DNA from: Variovorax sp. V93 | Lineage (GTDB): Bacteria; Pseudomonadota; Gammaproteobacteria; Burkholderiales; Burkholderiaceae_C | Direction: 5' to 3' | Length of the DNA: 64,000 nt | NCBI RefSeq assembly: GCF_041154485.1 | Contig: NZ_AP028669.1 | Location: forward strand, 496,001-560,000 | Part shown: positions 10,333 through 25,990 of the stretch, in pieces | How the letters are laid out: each line of letters opens with the position of its first letter | How positions within the stretch are numbered: position 1 is the stretch's first letter | Made by a program: the position numbers and the translations under genes | The notes under the pieces: model-generated | What the model was told of the DNA's origin: nothing | Seen by the model: the letters and a program-made list of their open reading frames with translations, nothing else | The model's database searches: none

Positions 10333-10372
10333 GCCGGCCTCCAACTAGGCGCGCAGCGCCATCTCCCTACGC

Positions 10373-11332
10373 ATGAAGCCGACCGTCATCAGTGCCGACG
10401 CCATGTTCGAGGAATTCCGCGGGTCGCTCCGCTGGGAATGGCTCGCCGGGCTCGGGGCGTCAGAGCGCCAGTTCGACCCTGAGGTCATCAGCCGCGCCCA
10501 GTCGGCGGCCGATCTGGTCGGTTACCTCAATTACATCCATCCGTACCGCGTGCAGATCCTGGGCGCGCGCGAAGTGGCCTACCTGACGCGCGGCAGCCAG
10601 GAAGACTGCGCCCGGCGCATCGCCCGCATCGTCACGCTGGAGCCGCCCATGCTGGTGCTGGCCGACGGCCAGGCCGCGCCCGACGAACTGCTATCGATTT
10701 GCGAGCGCGCGCAGCTGCCGCTGTTTGCCACCCGCGAGTCGTCGGCCTTCGTGATCGACCTGCTGCGCGCCTACCTGTCCAAGCATTTCGCGGAACGCAC
10801 CTCGATGCACGGGGTGTTCATGGACATCCTGGGCATGGGCGTCATGATCACCGGCGAATCGGGGCTCGGCAAGAGCGAGCTCGGGCTGGAGCTGATCTCG
10901 CGCGGCAACGGCCTGGTGGCCGACGACGCGGTCGACCTGTTCCGCATCAACCAGAACACCATCGAGGGCCGCTGCCCCGACCTGCTGCTCAACCTGCTGG
11001 AGGTGCGCGGCATCGGCCTGCTGGACATCCGCGCGATCTTCGGCGAGACGGCGGTGCGGCGGAAGATGCGGCTCAAGCTCATCGTGCACCTGGTGCGGCG
11101 CGACAGCTTCGAGCGCGACTACGAGCGCATGCCCTCGGCGCCGCTCACGCAGGACGTGCTGGGCATTCCGGTGCGCAAGGTCATCATCCAGGTGGTGGCC
11201 GGGCGCAACATCGCCGTGCTGGTGGAAGCTGCCGTGCGCAACTCGATCCTGCAGCTGCGCGGCATCGACACCTATGCCGATTTCGTGGCGCGCCACCACA
11301 AGGCGATGGAAAGCGGGCGCGACGGCGACTGA
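10373..11332 (+). CDS. hprK: HPr kinase/phosphorylase
   Basis: Phosphorylates and dephosphorylates a serine of HPr/NPr-type proteins; in proteobacteria it ties PTS signalling to other regulation. The 319-residue protein has the N-terminal HprK domain, the P-loop GESGLGKS (161-168), and the HPrK signature [17 protein letters not shown] near 209-225. The C-terminal kinase segment ([19 protein letters not shown]) is intact. It lies 94 bases behind ptsN, the order common in beta-proteobacteria. Its substrate HPr is not in the window. Confidence 0.95.
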   Translation: MKPTVISADAMFEEFRGSLRWEWLAGLGASERQFDPEVISRAQSAADLVGYLNYIHPYRVQILGAREVAYLTRGSQEDCARRIARIVTLEPPMLVLADGQAAPDELLSICERAQLPLFATRESSAFVIDLLRAYLSKHFAERTSMHGVFMDILGMGVMITGESGLGKSELGLELISRGNGLVADDAVDLFRINQNTIEGRCPDLLLNLLEVRGIGLLDIRAIFGETAVRRKMRLKLIVHLVRRDSFERDYERMPSAPLTQDVLGIPVRKVIIQVVAGRNIAVLVEAAVRNSILQLRGIDTYADFVARHHKAMESGRDGD

Positions 11333-11340
11333 ACGGGCGC

Positions 11341-11451
11341 GCGGCGCTGCGGGACCGTGCGGCCGCCGCCGGGCCGCCCCAAGGCGGGCCGCGCCTCCCC
11401 CTCGGGGGGTGGAGTTACACGCAGCGAAGCGAAGTGAAAAGCCGGGGGGCC
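11341..11451. repeat. Dispersed GC-rich intergenic repeat, copy C (inverted)
   Basis: Fills the space between the convergent hprK and fur genes. Read on the minus strand it begins CCCCCCGGCTTTTCACTTCG and continues through a TAACTCCACCCCCCGAGGGGG hairpin to a GGCCCGCCTTGGGGCGGCC stem. The order of blocks parallels copy A in opposite orientation. Both arms can form strong stems, so it may also act as a bidirectional terminator. Confidence 0.6.
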
Positions 11452-11871
11452 TTACCTCTTGCTGGCGCAGTCGCCGCACAGGCCGTAGAGCGACATCGCG
11501 TGGTCCTGCAGGATCCAGCCCTTGTCCTTGGAGATCATCTGCTGGCGGCGCTCGATCTCGGCGTCGTAGAACTCCTCGACCTTGCCGCACGAGGTGCAGA
11601 TCAGGTGGTCGTGGTGCGTGCCCTCGTTCAGCTCGTAGACCGCCTTGCCGCTTTCGAAATGGCTGCGCTCGAGGATGCCGGCCTGCTCGAACTGCGTCAG
11701 CACGCGATAGACGGTGGCCAGGCCGATGTCGGAGTGCTCGTTCAGCAGCACGCGGAAAACGTCTTCGGCCGTCATGTGGCGCTGGCTGCCGGTCTGGAAG
11801 ATCTCGAGGATCTTCAGGCGTGGCAGAGTGGCCTTGAGGCCGGTGTTCTTGAGTTCGTCGATGTTGGCCAT
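11452..11871 (-). CDS. fur: Ferric uptake regulator Fur
   Basis: Iron-responsive repressor, 139 aa. The winged-helix half includes [17 protein letters not shown] (50-66). Metal-site marks follow: the [10 protein letters not shown] segment (86-95) with CxxC at 92-95 and a second CxxC at 132-135. Length and motifs are normal for a true Fur rather than Zur or PerR. It diverges from bamE, an arrangement common in beta- and gamma-proteobacteria. A candidate Fur-controlled TonB/PepSY operon lies in the same window. Confidence 0.95.
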   Translation of the reverse strand: MANIDELKNTGLKATLPRLKILEIFQTGSQRHMTAEDVFRVLLNEHSDIGLATVYRVLTQFEQAGILERSHFESGKAVYELNEGTHHDHLICTSCGKVEEFYDAEIERRQQMISKDKGWILQDHAMSLYGLCGDCASKR

Positions 11872-11922
11872 GATGGTTCCTGCGCCCTGGGCTGCGGACG
11901 GGCCCCAAAAAGGGCCAGCCGC

Positions 11923-11928
11923 TACAAT
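11923..11928 (+). promoter_or_regulatory. Possible -10 element for bamE
   Basis: TACAAT lies 35 bases before the bamE ATG within the fur-bamE divergent gap. No clear -35 hexamer is seen. A small GGCCC-caaaaa-GGGCC inverted repeat (11901-11916) sits just upstream and could affect either gene. Confidence 0.35.
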
Positions 11929-11963
11929 GGCCGATCATATCGCTACCCCCTTTTTTTCCTCCC

Positions 11964-12524
11964 ATGCCTGCCATTCTCCAACGCCGTCCCTGGCTGCTGG
12001 CCGCGGCCGTCGCCGCGACGTTCAGCCTCGGTGCCTGCAGCGGCTTCAGCGATCGCACGCGTGGTGCGCTGACGGCCATCACGCCCTACAAGGTCGAAGT
12101 GGTCCAGGGCAATTTCGTGTCGAAGGAACAGGTCGAGGCGCTCAAGCCCGGCATGTCGCGCCAGCAGGTGCGTGAAATCCTCGGCACCTCGCTTTTGACC
12201 GACGTCTTCCACAAGGATCGCTGGGACTACGTCTTCACGATCAGGCGCCAGGGCGTCGATCCCCAGGAACGCCGACTGACGGTCTTCTTCAACGGCGAAC
12301 TGCTCGAGCGCTTCGAGGGCGACCCGATGCCCAGCGAGGAAGAATTCGTCGCCGCGCTCGACACCCGCAAGAAGAGCGGCAAGGTGCCGCCGCTCGAGGC
12401 TTCGGAAGAAGAGCTCAAGAAATTCGCCCCGAAGGACGACGGCAAGAAGGCCGATGCCACCGCCACGGCAACCAGCCTGCCGCCGCTTCCCGCCGCATAT
12501 CCCCCGCTCGAAGCCGCGCGCTGA
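11964..12524 (+). CDS. bamE: Outer membrane assembly lipoprotein BamE (SmpA/OmlA)
   Basis: Lipoprotein component of the BAM complex that folds outer-membrane proteins. A lipoprotein signal ends in SLGAC, with the lipidated cysteine at C25. The SmpA/OmlA domain follows: VEVVQGNFVSKEQVEALKPG, then MSRQQVREILGTSLLTDVFH, then RWDYVF. At 186 aa it is longer than E. coli BamE (113) because of an Ala/Lys/Glu/Pro-rich tail after about residue 125, as in other beta-proteobacteria. It is followed by dapB after 91 bases. Confidence 0.94.
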   Translation: MPAILQRRPWLLAAAVAATFSLGACSGFSDRTRGALTAITPYKVEVVQGNFVSKEQVEALKPGMSRQQVREILGTSLLTDVFHKDRWDYVFTIRRQGVDPQERRLTVFFNGELLERFEGDPMPSEEEFVAALDTRKKSGKVPPLEASEEELKKFAPKDDGKKADATATATSLPPLPAAYPPLEAAR

Positions 12525-12615
12525 GCACGCGCCAAACACAGGGCGAGGGCGGGCGCACCCGCCGGGTCAGGCGGGGCGTGCCGGTTTCCATGCCAATTTC
12601 GAAGGCTGAATCCGC

Positions 12616-13470
12616 GTGACTGAATCCATTTCCACTTCTTCGCACCTTTCCGAGTCTTCCACGCCCCCGCTGCGGCGCATCGCGATCGCGGGCGCCTCGG
12701 GCCGCATGGGCCGCATGCTGGTCGAGGCGGTGCGCGAGGCGCCCGATTGCCGGCTGGCCGGCGCGCTCGACATGGCGGGCAGCAACGCCATCGGCGCCGA
12801 TGCGGCCGCGTTCCTCGGCTTCACGAGCGGCGTGCCGATCGTGGCCGACCTGCGCACCGGCCTCAAGGACGCGCAGGTGCTCATCGACTTCACCCGCCCC
12901 GAAGGTACGCTCGCACACCTGGCAGCCTGCCGCGAGCTCGGCGTGCAGGCCGTGATCGGCACCACCGGCTTCAGCGATGCGCAGAAGGCCGAGATCGCCG
13001 AGATCGCCAAGGACATCGCGATCATGGTCTCGCCCAACATGAGCGTGGGCGTCAACGTCACCTTCAAGCTGCTCGAAATGGCGGCCAAGGCGCTCTCGAC
13101 GGGCTACGACATCGAGATCATCGAGGCGCACCACCGCCACAAGGTCGATGCGCCCTCGGGCACCGCGCTCAAGATGGGCGAGGTGATCGCCGGGGCGCTG
13201 GGCCGCGACCTGAAGGAGTGCGCCGTGTACGCGCGCGAAGGCATCACCGGCGAGCGCGACCCGTCCACCATCGGCTTCTCCGCGATCCGCGGCGGCGACA
13301 TCGTGGGCGACCACACCGTGCTGTTTGCGGGCACCGGCGAGCGCATCGAGATCACCCACAAGTCGGCGAGCCGCGTGACCTACGCGCAGGGCGCGCTGCG
13401 CGCCGTGCGCTTCCTGGCCGGCCAGAAGGCGGGCCTGTTCGACATGTTCGACGTACTGGGTTTGCGCTGA
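12616..13470 (+). CDS. dapB: 4-hydroxy-tetrahydrodipicolinate reductase
   Basis: NAD(P)H-dependent reductase of the lysine/diaminopimelate pathway. The Rossmann motif GASGRMG is at 26-32, and the catalytic/substrate segment [14 protein letters not shown] is in the middle. The likely start is GTG at 12616: no ATG exists before the Rossmann fold, so the protein carries a 20-residue Ser-rich N-terminal extension ([13 protein letters not shown]) compared with E. coli DapB. Total length is 284 aa. It is followed after 7 bases by an ExbB homologue, so they are likely co-transcribed. Confidence 0.94.
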   Translation: MTESISTSSHLSESSTPPLRRIAIAGASGRMGRMLVEAVREAPDCRLAGALDMAGSNAIGADAAAFLGFTSGVPIVADLRTGLKDAQVLIDFTRPEGTLAHLAACRELGVQAVIGTTGFSDAQKAEIAEIAKDIAIMVSPNMSVGVNVTFKLLEMAAKALSTGYDIEIIEAHHRHKVDAPSGTALKMGEVIAGALGRDLKECAVYAREGITGERDPSTIGFSAIRGGDIVGDHTVLFAGTGERIEITHKSASRVTYAQGALRAVRFLAGQKAGLFDMFDVLGLR

Positions 13471-13477
13471 AAGAACG

Positions 13478-14185
13478 ATGAGCGTCCTCGAACTGCTCAC
13501 CCACGGAGACGGTGTCAGCCGCTCGGTGGCGGCGCTGCTGCTCGCGATGTCGATAGCAAGCTGGGTGGTGATTCTCTGGAAGGGCTGGCTGCTGCGCGGC
13601 GGCACGCGCGATGTGTTGCGCAGCATCGCGGCATTCTGGCAGTCGGCCACGCTCGCCGATGCGCAGCAGCGGCTCCAGGCCTTCGACCGCGCCACGCTGG
13701 TGGGGCCGGCCGTGAGCGCCATCAGGAATGCGGCGGCAGCGGCTGCAGGCGATTCCACGCTCGGCGCCACCACCGGCGACCGCAACCAGCGGCTCACGCG
13801 GGCGCTGCGCGGCGCGCTGCATGGCGCGCTGCGGCGCCTGCAGTCCGGCCAGATCCTGCTGGCCACCGTCGGCGCCACGGCGCCCTTCGTGGGCCTGCTC
13901 GGCACCGTGTGGGGCATCTACGGCGCGCTGTCGGGCATTGCCGGCCAGACCGGCGGCTTCACCATCGACAAGGTGGCCGGGCCGGTGGGCGAGGCGCTGG
14001 TGATGACGGCCTTCGGCCTGGCCGTGGCCATTCCGGCCGTGCTGGCCTACAACGTGTTCGGCCGCGTCATCGGCCGCATCGAAGCCGAGCTCGAGGGCTT
14101 TGCGCACGACCTGCTCGGCAGCTTCGGCAGTCCGCCGCCGCCGCCCGCGCCGCCGCCCGCGCGGCCCATGCCGGTGTCGGCCTAG
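13478..14185 (+). CDS. MotA/TolQ/ExbB proton channel family protein
   Basis: Membrane subunit of a proton-motive-force-driven energiser, 235 aa. One N-terminal helix (near 18-35) is followed by a large cytoplasmic loop and two more helices around 125-200. The family signature GLLGTVWGIYGALSGIA is near 143-159 and the third helix contains VMTAFGLAVAIPAVLAYN. The Pro-rich tail (PPPPAPPPARP) is unusual. It is followed after 20 bases by its ExbD partner. No tonB or tolA gene is adjacent, so it cannot be assigned to the ExbBD-TonB or TolQR system from context alone; ExbB is the closer match. Confidence 0.9.
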   Translation: MSVLELLTHGDGVSRSVAALLLAMSIASWVVILWKGWLLRGGTRDVLRSIAAFWQSATLADAQQRLQAFDRATLVGPAVSAIRNAAAAAAGDSTLGATTGDRNQRLTRALRGALHGALRRLQSGQILLATVGATAPFVGLLGTVWGIYGALSGIAGQTGGFTIDKVAGPVGEALVMTAFGLAVAIPAVLAYNVFGRVIGRIEAELEGFAHDLLGSFGSPPPPPAPPPARPMPVSA

Positions 14186-14205
14186 CCGAACGGAGCACGC
14201 GCACC

Positions 14206-14685
14206 ATGGCCTTCGGTCGCACCTCCCTGGGCAGCAGTGCCGCCGGCGGCGGGCGCGCGACCGGGGCGGGCGGTCAGCGGCCGCTGTCCGACATCAACGT
14301 CACGCCGCTGGTCGACGTGATGCTGGTGCTGCTGGTGATCTTCATCATCACAGCGCCGCTGATGGCGAGCTCGATCAAGCTCGACCTGCCGCAGACCGAT
14401 GCCGGCCAGCCCAGCGACACGCCCAAGTTCGTGAGCGTGTCGGTCGATGCCGCGGGCAAGACCTTCCTCAACGACCTGCCCGTGACCGACGAGGAGCTGG
14501 CCGCCCGGCTGCAGAAGGCCGCCGCCGACAGCAAGGACACCGAAGTGCAGCTGCGCGCCGACCAGACCGTGCCTTACGGCAAGCTGGTGGCGCTGATGGG
14601 CATTGCGAACAAGGCGGGCCTGAACCGCATCGGCTTCGTGACCGAGGCGCCCGCGCCAGGCCAGCCGCCGCCCGCCCCGCGTTGA
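14206..14685 (+). CDS. Biopolymer transport protein ExbD/TolR family
   Basis: Partner of the preceding channel protein, 159 aa. Family marks are PLSDINVTPLVDVMLVLLVIF near 25-45, where the aspartate at the start of the single membrane helix carries protons, and a periplasmic domain containing VSVDAAGKTFLNDLPV and LRADQTVPYGKLVALMGIANKAGL. The start was chosen at ATG 14206, right after the ExbB stop; a longer in-frame version runs through the ExbB gene. A Gly/Ala-rich stretch lies at the N-terminus. The gene ends 34 bases from a convergent EamA transporter. Confidence 0.92.
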   Translation: MAFGRTSLGSSAAGGGRATGAGGQRPLSDINVTPLVDVMLVLLVIFIITAPLMASSIKLDLPQTDAGQPSDTPKFVSVSVDAAGKTFLNDLPVTDEELAARLQKAAADSKDTEVQLRADQTVPYGKLVALMGIANKAGLNRIGFVTEAPAPGQPPPAPR

Positions 14686-14719
14686 CGCCCGGGACTCCCG
14701 GACGACCTGTCCGATCAGC

Positions 14720-15622
14720 TCAATCGGGTGCCGATGGCGCGCGCTTCTTCAGGCCCGGCAGCGCCCAGCCGAGTGTCATGCCCGCGGCCGCCAGCAGGAT
14801 CGCGGCGGCGCCCAGAAGCTGCGCGGGATGCAGCCGCTGGCCGAAAGCCAGGTAGTCCACGCCGATCGCCACCACCGGATAGATGAAGGACAGCGCGCCC
14901 GCCGTGTGCGTCGGCAGCTTCTGGATCGCGCCGTAGAGCAGCGTGAAGACCAGCCCGGTGTAGACCACGCCCATGGCCAGGTGCGTGCCCCAGACGCCGG
15001 CGTCCTTCGGAAGCCCCGCCAGGTTGGCAAACGGCGCCAGCAGCACGCTGCCCACGCAGACCTGGACCAGCGCGATCAGATGGGGCGGCGTGCCGTCCAG
15101 CTGCTTCGCGACGATGGCTGCAATGGCGTAGAAGAACGCAGCTCCCAGTGCCATCAGAATGCCCAGCACATACGAGGCGCCATGGCTGCCGCCGCCCGGC
15201 TTGGCCTCGGCAATCAGCAGGACGCCCGCGAACGCGATGCCCAGCCAGGCCAGCTTGGCGGCCGTCAGCCGCTCCGAGAAGAACAGGGCGCCAAGGCCCA
15301 CCAGCATGAACGGCTGGGTGTTGTAGACCGCCGTGGCGATGGAGATCGACGCATGCGAGAACGACGCGAAGATCAGCAGCCAGTTGAGCACCAGCGCGGC
15401 GCCACCCAGCGCCGCCAGCGCAACGACGCGCAGGGTCAGCAGCCGCCTGCGAAGCAGCCCGAGCGCGGCGCACACCGCAACGAGGGTGAGGGCGCCGAAG
15501 GCGCAGCGCCAGAACAGCAGGTCGGCCAGCGGCTGGCCGGAGCGGATGACGAACCAGCCGATGGTTCCCGAAATGACCATGGCCGCACTCATCTCGAGCG
15601 CGCCCCGCACTTGTCTTTGCAT
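14720..15622 (-). CDS. EamA/DMT-family transporter
   Basis: Ten-helix drug/metabolite transporter-type permease made of two EamA repeats of about 140 residues (300 aa with this start). Typical features are GALFFSERLTAAKLAWLGIAFAGVLLI at the end of the first repeat and FIYPVVAIGVDYLAFGQRL in the second. The start MQRQVRGALEM was chosen because it opens directly into the first helix; a longer version starting at 15703 adds a non-conserved basic stretch that overlaps the divergent promoter. It diverges from an Lrp/AsnC regulator, suggesting an amino-acid or metabolite exporter controlled by it. Confidence 0.88.
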   Translation of the reverse strand: MQRQVRGALEMSAAMVISGTIGWFVIRSGQPLADLLFWRCAFGALTLVAVCAALGLLRRRLLTLRVVALAALGGAALVLNWLLIFASFSHASISIATAVYNTQPFMLVGLGALFFSERLTAAKLAWLGIAFAGVLLIAEAKPGGGSHGASYVLGILMALGAAFFYAIAAIVAKQLDGTPPHLIALVQVCVGSVLLAPFANLAGLPKDAGVWGTHLAMGVVYTGLVFTLLYGAIQKLPTHTAGALSFIYPVVAIGVDYLAFGQRLHPAQLLGAAAILLAAAGMTLGWALPGLKKRAPSAPD

Positions 15623-15753
15623 GATCCGGATTCTTGTGAAGCAAGCCTCAGGTTGCCATCGAAGCGCCGCCGGGCCTATGATTTTCCGAAGGGAAAAATC
15701 CATTCGAGGCTAAGAAAACAAGGCAAGGCCCCGTTGTCTCCAAAGGATCTGAA

Positions 15754-16197
15754 ATGCTGGACGAGGTCGAACAAAAGATTCTCGAGGTGATGCTGCAGGA
15801 CGCACGCATCTCGCTGAAAGACCTGGCTGCCCGCGTCGGCATGTCTTCGCCGAGCGTCTCGGAGCGCCTGCGGCGGCTCGAGGAGCGCCGCGTGATCCGC
15901 GGCTACACGGTCGAGATCGATCCCAAGGCGCTGGGTTACCAGCTGCAGGCGATCGTGCGCATCCGCCCGTTGCCCGGCCAGTTGCAGGTGGTGCAGAAGC
16001 TGATCGAGAACACGCCCGAGTTCGGCGAGTGCGACAAGGTCACGGGCGAAGACTGCTACATCGCGCGCCTGTTCGTGCGCTCCATCGAGCAGCTCGACCA
16101 GGTGCTGGACCGCATCGTCGACAAGGCCGAGACGCACACGGCCATCGTCAAGATGCAGCCGATACGCCGGCGCGCGCCGCCCTTGCGCATCGGCTAG
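15754..16197 (+). CDS. Lrp/AsnC family transcriptional regulator
   Basis: 147-residue regulator. The N-terminal HTH domain (LDEVEQKILEVMLQDARIS, then LKDLAARVGMSSPSVSERLRRLEERRVI) is followed by the RAM ligand domain ending VKMQPIRRRAPP. It is transcribed away from the EamA exporter across 131 bases and most likely controls it in response to an amino acid. It resembles AsnC-type regulators paired with LysE/EamA exporters; the ligand cannot be told from sequence. Confidence 0.92.
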   Translation: MLDEVEQKILEVMLQDARISLKDLAARVGMSSPSVSERLRRLEERRVIRGYTVEIDPKALGYQLQAIVRIRPLPGQLQVVQKLIENTPEFGECDKVTGEDCYIARLFVRSIEQLDQVLDRIVDKAETHTAIVKMQPIRRRAPPLRIG

Positions 16198-16215
16198 CGC
16201 CGCATTGCAGCCGAC

Positions 16216-18699
<2,484 letters not shown>

Positions 18700-18744
18700 G
18701 GGCTTCGGTGAAGAGTGGTGGGGTGGTGCGCCGTGGCGCTTCAT

Positions 18745-20232
18745 TCAGGTGCCGGCGGACTCGAGCGCCTGCCGGTAGACCTCGATGTACTGGCCGGCCG
18801 CAGTGGCCCAGTCGGCCGGGCGCCGCATGGCATTGCCGCGCACGCGGCGCCAGTCGGGCGCGCGCTGGTAGAGCGCAAAGGCCCGCCGCAGCGCGCGATG
18901 GTAGTCCGCGGCGTCGAAGCGGTCGAACACGAAGCCGGTGGCGTCGCCGCTGGCCATGTCCTCGAGCGTGCAGTCGACCACGGTGTCGGCCAGGCCGCCG
19001 ACGCGGCGCACCAGCGGCAGGCTGCCGTACCTGAGGCCGTACATCTGCGTGAGTCCGCAGGGTTCGAACAGCGAGGGCACCAGCGTCACGTCGCCGCCGC
19101 CGAAGAGCTGGTGCGCCAGCGTTTCGTTGTAGCCGATGGTGACGCTGACCGAGCGCGGCGCGGCCGCCGCGCGCTCGCGGAAGGCGTCCTCGAGCCAGGC
19201 CTCGCCGCTGCCCAGCAGCGCGAGCTGGCCGCCTTCGGCCAGCAGGGTGTCGAGGCCGCCGAGCACGAGGTGCAGCCCCTTCTGCTCGGTGAGCCGGCTG
19301 ACCACGATGAACAGCGGCGCGTCGGGGCGCTCGGCCAGGCCGAGCTGGTGCTGCAGCACCGTCTTGCAGCGCGCCTTGCCCGCCATGTGGCGGCCTTCGG
19401 GCGTGTGGTAGCCCTGCACCAGCGCGCTGTCGGCGGCCGGATTCCAGACCTGGTCGTCGACCGCGTTGAGGATGCCCGTGAGCACGCCGCCGCGCAGGCG
19501 CAGCAGGCCGTCGAGCCCGAAACCCTGCTCGGGCGTCTGGATCTCGCGGGCGTAGGTCGGGCTCACGGTGGTCAGGCGGTCGGCGAAGTAGAGGCCGCCT
19601 TTCATGAACGACACCTGCCCGTGGTATTCGAGCCCGTCCATGTGGAACGCCGGCCCGGGCAGGCCGAGGTCGGCAAAGTTCCACGGCGCCGAGATGCCCT
19701 GGTAGGCCAGGTTGTGCACCGTGAACACGCTGCCCGCGCGGGTGGCGCCGACCTCCCGCGCGAAGTGCAGGTAGGCCGGCGCCAGCCCCGCATGCCAGTC
19801 GTGCGCATGCACGACCTCGGGCTGCCAGGTGGGATCGAGCCCCTGGGCCAGCTGCGCCGCGGCCCAGCCCAGCAGCGCGAAGCGCCGGTGGTTGTCGCCA
19901 TAGGGCTGGCGCGTGGCGTCTTCATAGGGGTTGCCGGGCCGGTCGTAGAGCGCCGGCGCATCGATCACGTAGGCCGGGATCGGCGCGGCCGCGCCGTCGA
20001 TCGCGATGCGGCCCGCGCGCAGGCCGAAGCGTTCCGGGCCCCAGGGCGCCGTGAACTCGGCCACCGGCGCGAGATCGCGCACGCCGGCCAGGATGGCCGG
20101 GAAGCCGGGCAGCAGCACCCGCGCGTCCTGCCCGGCAGCCATGAGTGCGAGCGGCAGCGCGCCGGCCACGTCGGCGAGGCCACCGGTCTTGAGCAGGGGA
20201 AAGAGTTCGGCGCTGACCTGGAGGATTCGCAT
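18745..20232 (-). CDS. glgA: Glycogen synthase (ADP-glucose type)
   Basis: Transfers glucose from ADP-glucose to the growing alpha-1,4-glucan. The GT5 signature at the N-terminus is MRILQVSAELFPLLKTGGL, with the ADP-glucose-binding lysine at K15 of the KTGGL motif. Further marks are VVHAHDWHAGLAPAYL, FTVHNLAYQG, and the C-terminal nucleotide site PSLFEPCGLTQMYGLRYGSLP. The length is 495 aa against 477 in E. coli. It lies 18 bases behind glgC and just before glgP. Confidence 0.96.
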   Translation of the reverse strand: MRILQVSAELFPLLKTGGLADVAGALPLALMAAGQDARVLLPGFPAILAGVRDLAPVAEFTAPWGPERFGLRAGRIAIDGAAAPIPAYVIDAPALYDRPGNPYEDATRQPYGDNHRRFALLGWAAAQLAQGLDPTWQPEVVHAHDWHAGLAPAYLHFAREVGATRAGSVFTVHNLAYQGISAPWNFADLGLPGPAFHMDGLEYHGQVSFMKGGLYFADRLTTVSPTYAREIQTPEQGFGLDGLLRLRGGVLTGILNAVDDQVWNPAADSALVQGYHTPEGRHMAGKARCKTVLQHQLGLAERPDAPLFIVVSRLTEQKGLHLVLGGLDTLLAEGGQLALLGSGEAWLEDAFRERAAAAPRSVSVTIGYNETLAHQLFGGGDVTLVPSLFEPCGLTQMYGLRYGSLPLVRRVGGLADTVVDCTLEDMASGDATGFVFDRFDAADYHRALRRAFALYQRAPDWRRVRGNAMRRPADWATAAGQYIEVYRQALESAGT

Positions 20233-20250
20233 CGGGAAAGCGGTGCGGCT

Positions 20251-21564
<1,314 letters not shown>

Positions 21565-21616
21565 CCTGTGTCTCCGTTCGTTCGTCGGTTTGTCGTCTTA
21601 TCGTCAGCGTTTCTGC

Positions 21617-21648
21617 AGCCAGCCTAGCACCGTGCGGCGCGGCTGGCT
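21617..21648. other. Hairpin in the glgX-glgC junction
   Basis: AGCCAGCC (21617-21624) and GGCTGGCT (21641-21648) form a perfect 8-base inverted repeat with a 16-base loop, starting right after the glgX stop codon on the minus strand. No T-run follows, so it is not a full intrinsic terminator. It could be a processing or pausing site within the cluster. Confidence 0.4.
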
Positions 21649-21649
21649 T

Positions 21650-23731
<2,082 letters not shown>

Positions 23732-23810
23732 GTTGCTGGCCTCTTTGAGGATTTGCTTTCGGGGGCCGGGGCGAGACCCGGTCCCGGGAAAAAAACCAAA
23801 GCCAAGAACC

Positions 23811-25982
<2,172 letters not shown>

Positions 25983-25990
25983 GTTGTTCT

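Noticed and set aside
18700..18744. Extended N-terminus of glgP from ATG 18744
   Set aside because: The extra residues are Pro/His-rich and unlike other glycogen phosphorylases; the internal ATG at 18699 gives the normal family length.
23732..23810. GC-rich inverted repeat (23762-23785) with an A-run between glgB and glgX
   Set aside because: The A/T run is on the side that would end plus-strand transcription, while the genes run on the minus strand; not a terminator for the operon.
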